Source: JBMYQA01 sp049600855 (GTDB taxonomy: Bacteria; Bacteroidota; Bacteroidia; Cytophagales; Flammeovirgaceae). Taken from it: a stretch of 9,877 nt of DNA. The first letter of the stretch is position 1. Every line of letters starts with the position of its first letter. The notes below the pieces were generated by a model. The model was not told where the DNA came from and searched no databases. It worked only from the letters and a program-made list of their open reading frames with translations. Shown here in pieces: positions 1-5,966 of this stretch. Made by a program: the position numbers and the translations under genes. Where the stretch lies: positions 1 to 9,877 of the forward strand of contig JBMYQA010000236.1 of the NCBI GenBank assembly GCA_049600855.1. The letters are read 5' to 3'.

Positions 1-88
1 ACCTCTTCCCATCCCGAACAGAGAAGTTAAGCCCTGCAACGCCGATGGTACTGCCTTGACAGGTGGGAGAGTAGGTAATCGCCACTTC
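1..88 (+). rRNA. rrf: 5S ribosomal RNA, 3' portion (5' end outside window)
   Basis: The first bases carry the conserved 5S core: CCCATCCCGAACAGAGAAGT at 8-27, followed by TTAAGC, then CGCCGATGGTACTGC at 41-55 and the GGTGGGAGAGTAGG segment at 62-75. The gene ends near GCCAC (81-85), the 3' side of helix I. Roughly the first 25-30 bases lie left of the window, so this is a partial gene and the last gene of an rrn operon. The 3' end is uncertain by a few bases. The strong terminator directly downstream supports the orientation. Confidence 0.96.
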
Positions 89-101
89 CTTATATAAATA
101 C

Positions 102-143
102 AAAGGGTTCTTAGTTACAACACGTAATTAAGAACCCTTTTTT
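102..143 (+). terminator. Intrinsic terminator of the rRNA operon
   Basis: AAAGGGTTCTTA at 102-113 pairs with TAAGAACCCTTT at 129-140. The helix continues inward (one G-T wobble at 114/128) to C118-G124, leaving a five-base loop AACAC and about 17 bp of stem. A run of six T at 138-143 follows. It sits about 14 bases after the 5S rRNA and is the expected end of rrn transcription. Confidence 0.93.
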
Positions 144-191
144 ACTTTATTATAAATATCCTGAAAATAATTAAATATCTTGTCACTTGAG

Positions 192-218
192 ATTTATTTA
201 ATCATGAGGTAAATAAAT
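192..218. repeat. AT-only inverted repeat upstream of the oxidoreductase gene
   Basis: ATTTATTTA (192-200) and TAAATAAAT (210-218) are perfect 9 bp inverted repeats around a 9 base spacer, ATCATGAGG. The site lies about 50 bases before the start of the MDR oxidoreductase, so it could be an operator half-site pair. Both arms are pure A/T in an AT-rich intergenic region, so chance is a real alternative. No good TTG/TAnnTTTG promoter is visible here; TATATTAG at 232-239 is one mismatch from the -7 consensus but has no TTG at the usual distance. Confidence 0.3.
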
Positions 219-265
219 TAGGTCATCATGTTATATTAGCAATACGAACTAAGTAATTGACTGAT

Positions 266-1348
266 ATGAAATCCCTCCGACTTGATGTTGAAAATCTAAA
301 CTTATTGGTATTTAAAGAGCAAGAAGTACCTGAGCTTACTGAAGGCATGGCGTTAGTGAAAGTTCAAGCTGCTGCATTGAATAGAAGGGACTTCTGGATA
401 CGTGAAGGTAAATATCCTGGAATTAAACCAGATATTACTTTAGGGTCAGACGGGTGTGGAATCGTAGAAGTAGTTGCTGATGAGGAACATAAGGAGTGGA
501 TCAATAAAGAAGTAATTATTAATCCGAATATTAACTGGGGAGACGTTGAAGAACACCAAAGTCAAGATTATCGGATTTTAGGGATGCCTGATGATGGTAC
601 ATTTGCAGAATATATCATTGTTGGTATTGATCGGTTAAGCGAGAAGCCAAAGCATTTAGATGTTTACCAAGCTGCGGCTTTGCCATTAGCGGGTTTAACC
701 GCTTACAGAGCTGTATTTACACATGCAGCAGTTAAAAAAGATGATGTTGTACTTGTTTCAGGTTTTGGGGGAGGTGTAGCACAGTTTGCCTTTCAGTTTT
801 GTGTAGCAGTTGGAGCTCAAGTTTATGTGACTACGAGCAGTGAATCAAAATTGAAAAAGGCAAAAGAGTTAGGTGCTATCAATGGGGTAAATTATAAAAC
901 AGAGAACTGGCATAAGACTTTAAAAGAAATGTCGGGAGGGTTTACTCATGTTGTTGATAGTGCAGGAGGTGATCAGGTAAATACAATTATTAAAACGATG
1001 AGGCCAGCAGGAAGATATGTATTTTATGGAGCATCGTTAGGTTTACCAAAGAATATCGATTTATACCGGGTCTTTTACAATCAAATCAGAATTCAGGGGA
1101 CAACAATGGGGAGTGATAAAGAGTTTGGGGCTATGATTGATTTTGTAAATGAACACAAAATCTTTCCTATTGTAGACTCTGTGATTCCCTTTGAAAATGC
1201 ATTAAAAGCATTTGAAAAAATGAAAAAAGGAGAGCAAATGGGAAAAATTGTGCTCTCTATTGCTAGACCAGTGCAAGGTGGAAATAAACTACAAGAATCA
1301 GTAAGTAAAATTAAAGACTTCTTTAAAGGGATGTGGGGCAATAATTAG
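266..1348 (+). CDS. Zinc-independent MDR-family NAD(P)-dependent oxidoreductase (quinone reductase/YogA-like)
   Basis: This is a 360-residue member of the medium-chain dehydrogenase/reductase superfamily. The GroES-like N-terminal domain (about 1-130) includes LGSDGCGIV at 59-67 and the NPNINWGD...GMPDDGTFAEY stretch at 87-116, typical of the YogA-like zinc-binding-dehydrogenase group. The Rossmann NAD(P)-binding domain has GFGGGVAQFA at 166-175. The catalytic zinc ligand is not conserved: the usual Cys-Gly-x-Asp is Asn-Arg-Arg-Asp (39-42), the usual GHE is GSD, and no four-Cys structural zinc lobe is present. It is therefore probably a zinc-free NADPH:quinone or enone reductase in the cytosol. 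The substrate cannot be read from sequence. I prefer ATG at 266; an in-frame TTG at 257 would add three residues. A lysine-rich tail of about 25 residues follows the core. Its stop codon lies one base from that of the convergent MORN gene. Confidence 0.92.
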   Translation: MKSLRLDVENLNLLVFKEQEVPELTEGMALVKVQAAALNRRDFWIREGKYPGIKPDITLGSDGCGIVEVVADEEHKEWINKEVIINPNINWGDVEEHQSQDYRILGMPDDGTFAEYIIVGIDRLSEKPKHLDVYQAAALPLAGLTAYRAVFTHAAVKKDDVVLVSGFGGGVAQFAFQFCVAVGAQVYVTTSSESKLKKAKELGAINGVNYKTENWHKTLKEMSGGFTHVVDSAGGDQVNTIIKTMRPAGRYVFYGASLGLPKNIDLYRVFYNQIRIQGTTMGSDKEFGAMIDFVNEHKIFPIVDSVIPFENALKAFEKMKKGEQMGKIVLSIARPVQGGNKLQESVSKIKDFFKGMWGNN

Positions 1349-1349
1349 C

Positions 1350-2387
1350 CTATTTACATGCTCCTTTTTTCCAAGAACTAACTCCTTTAGCTTGAGCCTT
1401 ATAGGGGTTTTCATAGGTTTTTCCATCACAACCACACACTGGATCGAAATCGCGAATTTCAAAAGGCTGTTTTTTAGGTTTAGTCATGCAGGTTAGTTTT
1501 TCTAATTGTTTGACTACAGATTGCTTCATCCTGAGCTCTCCAGACGGACTACATTTATCTGCTTTATAATATTTATTCGTCCCCATATTTGCAAAAATCA
1601 AATAAGATTCTCCTTCATAAAATATAAAGTCACACGAGCTAAACCCAGCATGTAAGGTGACTTTCCGATTAAAGCCATGTTGTCCTTTCCAGTATTGTAA
1701 AATTTCAAACACGATGGCATCTGTACCAGTTTCTTCTTGATAAATTTCTGTCACTGTTCCAATAAATACTGCTTCGTAAGTTTCAACACGTTGTTCTATA
1801 GACAATGTATCGCTGTTTGAATCACAAGAACAAGGTAAGTATTTATCTTTTGCCCATTCTCCTTGTACAACACTTCCATCGGCGTATTCTAAAACACCTG
1901 AACCATCTCGTTGATTGTTTTTCCAATCACCATAATATTGGGTACCATCAGGCCAAAAATGCTTCCCTTTTCCATTAGCCATGTCATTCTTCCAATACCC
2001 TTCGTGTTTTTCTCCATTAGGTTGTTTTAATATACCCCACCCATTTTTTCTACCATTAAAAAAAGCGCCTGTGTATGTTGCTCCGTTTTTCCATGTATAG
2101 GTACCGTATCCACTTCTTACCCCATTTTGCCAATCTCCGCTATATCTATCTCCGTTAGGGTAAGTCATGGTACCTTTTCCATTCATTAAATTATTTTTCC
2201 ATCTACCCTCGTATTTTCGTCCATCTTTCCAAGTGCAGGTGCCATATCCGTGACGAAAGCCTCTCTTCAATTTTCCGTCGTATACACCCTGATCAACTTG
2301 GGTTGAATCATTGGATTGGGCAAGAAGTATTGAAGTACACAATAATAGTGAAAGGAATACAAAGGAGGTAAATAAAAAGTTACGCAT
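1350..2387 (-). CDS. Secreted MORN-repeat protein with TIMP/NTR-like and Kazal-like C-terminal domains
   Basis: This 345-residue protein has a Sec signal peptide (1-23, hydrophobic core then LLAQ). Six exact 23-residue MORN repeats follow, starting at Y36, Y59, Y82, Y105, H128 and Y151, plus a partial seventh (V174-Y183). The pattern is YxGxWxNGxxxGxGxxxxxNGxx. Residues 186-290 look like a bacterial TIMP/NTR-like domain: CSC start (C186, C188), VFIGTVTE, YWKG (232-235), C252, EGESYLIFAN and KCSPSGEL with C279. Residues 300-344 resemble a Kazal inhibitor domain: DPVCGCDGKTYENP then GVSSWKKGAC, with cysteines 300, 318, 320 and 344. The NxC cysteine usual in bacterial Kazal-like sequences is Tyr329. 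MORN repeats often mediate surface or lipid contacts, and TIMP and Kazal folds are known from protease inhibitors; inhibition here is only inference. The start lies 12 bp after the queE stop, so it is probably last in the operon. Export to the periplasm or cell surface is likely. Confidence 0.88.
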   Translation of the reverse strand: MRNFLFTSFVFLSLLLCTSILLAQSNDSTQVDQGVYDGKLKRGFRHGYGTCTWKDGRKYEGRWKNNLMNGKGTMTYPNGDRYSGDWQNGVRSGYGTYTWKNGATYTGAFFNGRKNGWGILKQPNGEKHEGYWKNDMANGKGKHFWPDGTQYYGDWKNNQRDGSGVLEYADGSVVQGEWAKDKYLPCSCDSNSDTLSIEQRVETYEAVFIGTVTEIYQEETGTDAIVFEILQYWKGQHGFNRKVTLHAGFSSCDFIFYEGESYLIFANMGTNKYYKADKCSPSGELRMKQSVVKQLEKLTCMTKPKKQPFEIRDFDPVCGCDGKTYENPYKAQAKGVSSWKKGACK

Positions 2388-2399
2388 AAGTGGTTGAAT

Positions 2400-3047
2400 T
2401 TAAGGAATATCCATGTATTTGTGAGTTTGTAAAGAAATGTTCCATTTAGGGTTTTGCTTTACATATTCAATGATAAGCGGCAGCATTTGAGCTTGCTTGT
2501 CCCATTCTGGTTGTAAGAGTAGCTTACAATCTGGACGTACTAAGCTGGCATAATCTTCTGCCCACTGAAAGTCACTCTTATTATAGACAATGATTTTGAG
2601 TTCATGGGCAGCTAAATGAAACTCAGGTAGTGCTTTTTTAAATTTTTTAGGAGAGAGACAAATCCAATCAAGGCTCCCGGATAGTGGATGGGCACCTGAG
2701 GTTTCAATATTAATGGTGAAACCTGCTTGATGTAGGGCATCGGTTAATTCGGTTAAATCATACATTAAAGGCTCTCCTCCAGTAATTACGACTAATTTTG
2801 TAGGATATTTTTTTGCTTCATTTACAATTTCTCCAATTGATACTTGAGGATGTATGGAGGCATCCCAAGATTCTTTGACATCACACCAAATACAGCCCAC
2901 GTCACATCCTCCTAGCCTAATAAAATAGGCCGCATGACCTTGGTAAGTGCCTTCGCCTTGAATGGTATAAAAAGCCTCCATTACGGGAAGTGTAGAGGAG
3001 ACGGATTGTGCTTCAAAAACAGCTGAGTTAGTTGTATCTATCGCCAT
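2400..3047 (-). CDS. queE: 7-carboxy-7-deazaguanine synthase (radical SAM), QueE
   Basis: QueE converts 6-carboxy-5,6,7,8-tetrahydropterin to 7-carboxy-7-deazaguanine, a radical-SAM step in the preQ0/queuosine pathway, in the cytosol. The 215-residue length fits the family. The motif EAFYTIQGEG (24-33) is the family's N-terminal hallmark. The 4Fe-4S cluster motif is CxxxCxxC at C48, C52 and C55 (GCDVGCIWCD). ITGGEP (88-93) is the SAM-binding GGEP motif, and LSPKK near 131-135 is also typical. ATG at 3047 overlaps the end of the TPR gene by 20 bp. An internal Met23 just before EAFYTIQGEG could be an alternative start, but the overlapping start agrees with coupled translation in an operon. No other queuosine gene is in the window, so queC, queD and queF must be elsewhere if the pathway is complete. 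Confidence 0.96.
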   Translation of the reverse strand: MAIDTTNSAVFEAQSVSSTLPVMEAFYTIQGEGTYQGHAAYFIRLGGCDVGCIWCDVKESWDASIHPQVSIGEIVNEAKKYPTKLVVITGGEPLMYDLTELTDALHQAGFTINIETSGAHPLSGSLDWICLSPKKFKKALPEFHLAAHELKIIVYNKSDFQWAEDYASLVRPDCKLLLQPEWDKQAQMLPLIIEYVKQNPKWNISLQTHKYMDIP

Positions 3048-3522
3048 CTAAGCCTAATTTTTTACTTAATGTATTAATCTTTTTTTTCAACCCTTTACGA
3101 TTGGGATAAATCGATTCTAGCTTGCGGAACGCATGAAAAGCACCTAATTCATCACCAATAATTAAACAAATGGTTGCCCAACCAGAAAGAGCGCCAAAAT
3201 GTCTGGGTTCTAGCTCAAGTGTTACCTTAATGTCATCAATGGATTTTTTGTAATCACCACGAAGGTAAAATGCCGTAGCTCTTTTATTCCATCCTTCTGC
3301 ATAATTTGGATTTTTATCAATAATCATTGAAAAATCGGTGATCGCGTCAGAAAAATTTCCATCAGACATCGCCTTACAACCCTTTTCCATCAGAAAATCT
3401 AAGTCTGCTTCTCCACTAATCATCCATACTTGCCATACTTTCTCAATCGTCTTTTGAATTTCTTCTTCTTCTTCAGACGTTTTCAGAATATGGAATAGAT
3501 TATTTAATTTTTTTTGATCCAT
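3028..3522 (-). CDS. Tetratricopeptide repeat protein
   Basis: This 164-residue protein has no signal peptide. A charged N-terminal helix region includes a five-Glu run (17-21) and leads into the segment KVWQVWMISGEADLDFLMEK. Three TPR units follow at about 39-72, 73-106 and 107-140, each ending near a proline (NP, EP, YP). The sequence AEGWNKRATAFYLRGDY...LELEPRHFGAL closely matches a widespread family of small bacterial TPR proteins known to me from proteobacteria and bacteroidetes, whose function is undefined. TPRs act as protein-binding scaffolds. It is first in the minus-strand cluster and overlaps queE by 20 bp, so the two are probably co-transcribed and translationally coupled. ATG at 3522 is preceded by an AT-rich leader with a promoter-like site at 3646-3619. 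No functional link to queE can be read from the sequence. Confidence 0.88.
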   Translation of the reverse strand: MDQKKLNNLFHILKTSEEEEEIQKTIEKVWQVWMISGEADLDFLMEKGCKAMSDGNFSDAITDFSMIIDKNPNYAEGWNKRATAFYLRGDYKKSIDDIKVTLELEPRHFGALSGWATICLIIGDELGAFHAFRKLESIYPNRKGLKKKINTLSKKLGLDGDRYN

Positions 3523-3563
3523 AAATGAGTTTAATGTCAGTTGTCAATTCAACTGCAAACATG

Positions 3564-3600
3564 AAAAACTACACCGCTTAAATTTCTAAAGGTAGTTTTT
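3564..3600. repeat. Inverted repeat in the leader of the TPR-queE-MORN cluster
   Basis: AAAAACTAC (3564-3572) and GTAGTTTTT (3592-3600) form a perfect 9 bp inverted repeat with a 19 base spacer. Read on the minus strand it falls in the untranslated leader between the predicted promoter and the TPR start, and ends in a short U-rich arm. It could be a weak hairpin or attenuator, but it is AT-rich and has a large loop. Confidence 0.3.
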
Positions 3601-3618
3601 TAATTTTGAATGTTAATA

Positions 3619-3646
3619 CAAAGATAAGAGATTCCTTTGAGAGCAA
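3619..3646 (-). promoter_or_regulatory. Bacteroidota-type promoter for the TPR-queE-MORN cluster
   Basis: Read on the minus strand, TATCTTTG (3626-3619) is a perfect match to the Bacteroidota -7 element TAnnTTTG. A TTG (3646-3644) lies 17 bases upstream, within the range for the -33 element. Transcription would start near 3612 and leave a leader of about 90 bases before the TPR start codon at 3522. Confidence 0.55.
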
Positions 3647-3753
3647 GTCTATCTTATCTGATTACTAACGCTTAATGCATGAATGCTATATACTTTTAAC
3701 GAAATTATTGACTCGTGAAGATTTGTTTCTCCTATTTATATAACACTAATATC

Positions 3754-5871
3754 ATGAACTTGGTTTTATTGAATCTGCTGAACCAGCGACTGAACTGCTT
3801 TTGGGTACTTATGATTGTTTTTTATGCTACAGGCATAATTGAATTAGCTGCTCAACAGCGGGTACAGCTAGTGAATAATCCTGAATTAACGCCTGATATT
3901 ATTGAAAAAGACCCTGTGGTGAGTTGGAATGGGAAAGTCATGGTGTTTATTTCGAACAAAGGAGGCAAGTGGAAGTTTTACGAAGCCAAGAGATCTGAAG
4001 CAGGCGTTTGGGGGGAAGTAAAGTCGTTAGATCAGTTGAACGCCTACAGTGAAGCTGGTGGAAGTATCCATTCTCCTACTTTAAATTACAATGGCACAAT
4101 TATGTATTTTGGTGCAAACTATGAGAATGACGGAGGCGGCATGAATCTCTATTACTCCGAGAAAAAGGGAGGTGTTTGGAAAGAGCCAATTAAATTAGAC
4201 AAACCCATCAATACAGAAAACTATGAGGGTTCGCCTTCAATTAGTCCTGATGGCAAAACGCTTTATTTTGTTCGAAATAATCCTTTAGGAGAATATAAAG
4301 ATTACATCTGTAGAGCAATCTATGTTTCTTATAAAAACAACCGAGGCCGTTGGTCAGAGCCTGAATTGTTGCCCAGTCCAATTAATTTAGGGTGCGAAGA
4401 AAATCCACAGGTTTCCTTTGATGGGAAAACTTTGTATTTCAGCTCGATTCGAAAATATAAGGATGAGGTAGGTCGTGAAGCGAAGGATGGTTATGACCTG
4501 TATTATACAAAGAAATTGGGTAACCGAATTTGGCTTAGTCCGATTATCTTAGATTCATTGAGTACAGATGATGATGATCAAAGTCCAACATTAGCTGCTT
4601 TTGGAGATTCGTTGTATTACAGTAGTCATGATCAGAAAAAGAAGAATCTTAAAAAGCATTATGGAAGCGTTTATACTGGAAAGCTACCGAGCCACGCTCG
4701 CCCTGCTTACGTCATGCGTTTACAAGGCGTGATTCTAGATCAAAATTCTAAGCAACCCGTAGCTGCTCAGTTACACCTTAAAGATCCTTATACTTCTGAA
4801 ACAATCGCAATTTATGAGAATGAACCTACTACGGGAGCCTATGAAATTTTTTTACCTGCCGGACGAGCCTATCAAATAGATGCCTCCAATGCTGGATATT
4901 CCCATGATATTTTTCAGTATGACTTGAGGAAGCTTGATAAAAATAAATCCATAGAGCGTAATATCGAAATATATGCTAAGGTGAGATTAACCCTGAATGT
5001 ATTTGATCAGGAATTATTTGAACTACTAACAGCGAAGATTACCATTTTCGATCAGGAGCAGCGAACAGAAATAGAAGAAGCTGCTGCAACATTGGTTTCA
5101 AAGGGACGATATGAATTAACACTACCAATCGGAAAACATTACTTATTCAGGTTAGAAGCTCAACATTATCAAACACTTGAGTATCTTTTCGACATGAGGC
5201 AGGTCGTTCGGTTTGCGAAGTATGAAGAAGATTTGACCTTAAAACGAGAGAAACATCAGTTTCAAGTAAAGGTGATGGATCAAGAAACGCAACTTGGCTT
5301 GAAAGAAGCCATCCAGGTGACTAATGTAGCTCGAAGAGAGCATATTACAATTCGAGAAACAGATGTTGTGGGAACATATAGGATGGAACTGCGAGCAGGT
5401 GATACTTACCAATTTAAAAGCCATCCTGCAGGCTATGCCTTTTTTGATTCTACACTAACCATAAATGCAGGAACTCAAGAGTCGCTTTTGATCGCATTAA
5501 CTCCAATTAAAGAAGAAACGAAGTTTGTATTGAATAATATCAGCTTTGAGCTTAATTCCGCTGATTTAGTAGAAGAATCTTACCTAGAATTGGATCGAGT
5601 TGTTGAATTCATCAAAGAGAATCAGCAAGTGAGCATTGAGTTATCGGCGCATACGGATGATCGAGGTACGGATGAATATAACTTATTTTTGTCGGATAAA
5701 AGGGCTGAGGCGGTTAAACGATACTTTATTGAGAAAGGCGTATTACCCGAACGGTTAACATCCAAAGGTTATGGCGAGAGCCAGCCACTTGTAGAGAATA
5801 CATCTGAGGAAAATCGGGCTAAGAATCGAAGGGTAGAGCTAAAAATCATCAAGGTAGATGTGGAAGAATGA
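3754..5871 (+). CDS. PD40 propeller / carboxypeptidase-regulatory-like / OmpA C-terminal envelope protein (PorE-like)
   Basis: The protein has 705 residues. I chose ATG at 3754 because it gives a compact Sec-type signal peptide (1 to about 34, ending LAAQ); an upstream GTG at 3715 would add 13 residues. Residues about 48-312 contain five PD40/WD40-like blades (for example SPSISPDGKTLYF and NPQVSFDGKTLYFSS), suggesting a beta-propeller. Three carboxypeptidase-regulatory-like beta domains follow (about 321-392, 410-482, 502-572), each with a YE/YR...LPAG-type turn. The OmpA C-terminal domain is at about 590-699. AHTDDRGTDEYN and the LSDKRA motif place the two peptidoglycan (diaminopimelate)-binding residues at D635 and R650, spaced 15 apart as in E. 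coli OmpA. The layout resembles PorE of the type IX secretion system, which has one such beta domain and a TPR region; this protein has no TPR, and no lipobox cysteine is seen. It is probably a periplasmic or outer-membrane protein anchored to peptidoglycan. A role in secretion or gliding is inference. Confidence 0.9.
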   Translation: MNLVLLNLLNQRLNCFWVLMIVFYATGIIELAAQQRVQLVNNPELTPDIIEKDPVVSWNGKVMVFISNKGGKWKFYEAKRSEAGVWGEVKSLDQLNAYSEAGGSIHSPTLNYNGTIMYFGANYENDGGGMNLYYSEKKGGVWKEPIKLDKPINTENYEGSPSISPDGKTLYFVRNNPLGEYKDYICRAIYVSYKNNRGRWSEPELLPSPINLGCEENPQVSFDGKTLYFSSIRKYKDEVGREAKDGYDLYYTKKLGNRIWLSPIILDSLSTDDDDQSPTLAAFGDSLYYSSHDQKKKNLKKHYGSVYTGKLPSHARPAYVMRLQGVILDQNSKQPVAAQLHLKDPYTSETIAIYENEPTTGAYEIFLPAGRAYQIDASNAGYSHDIFQYDLRKLDKNKSIERNIEIYAKVRLTLNVFDQELFELLTAKITIFDQEQRTEIEEAAATLVSKGRYELTLPIGKHYLFRLEAQHYQTLEYLFDMRQVVRFAKYEEDLTLKREKHQFQVKVMDQETQLGLKEAIQVTNVARREHITIRETDVVGTYRMELRAGDTYQFKSHPAGYAFFDSTLTINAGTQESLLIALTPIKEETKFVLNNISFELNSADLVEESYLELDRVVEFIKENQQVSIELSAHTDDRGTDEYNLFLSDKRAEAVKRYFIEKGVLPERLTSKGYGESQPLVENTSEENRAKNRRVELKIIKVDVEE

Positions 5872-5910
5872 AGGTGAAATTACCCGTTTTTGAAGAGAAT
5901 TATTTTTCTT

Positions 5911-5934
5911 TGCGGTTCGGCAATTTATACCGCA
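5911..5934 (+). repeat. Short inverted repeat between the OmpA-family gene and prfC
   Basis: TGCGGT (5911-5916) and ACCGCA (5929-5934) are perfect 6 bp inverted repeats around a 12 base spacer in the 95-base gap before the conserved prfC start. The arms are GC-richer than their surroundings. It is not followed by a T run (ACAAAATC follows), so it is not a normal terminator. It could be a leader hairpin or operator, or chance. Confidence 0.28.
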
Positions 5935-5966
5935 CAAAATCAAGTTGTAGCAATAATATTAGATTA

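Noticed and set aside
1093..1341. Minus-strand open frame of 82 codons inside the oxidoreductase gene
   Set aside because: It lies fully inside a well-supported gene, on the other strand, and has no recognisable domain.
1980..2290. Tandem DNA repeat or CRISPR-like array in the MORN gene
   Set aside because: The 69-base periodicity is the coding of 23-residue MORN repeats; units differ in DNA sequence and lie inside one reading frame.
5239..5424. Minus-strand open frame of 61 codons inside the PD40/OmpA gene
   Set aside because: It overlaps a real gene completely and lacks any protein-family feature.
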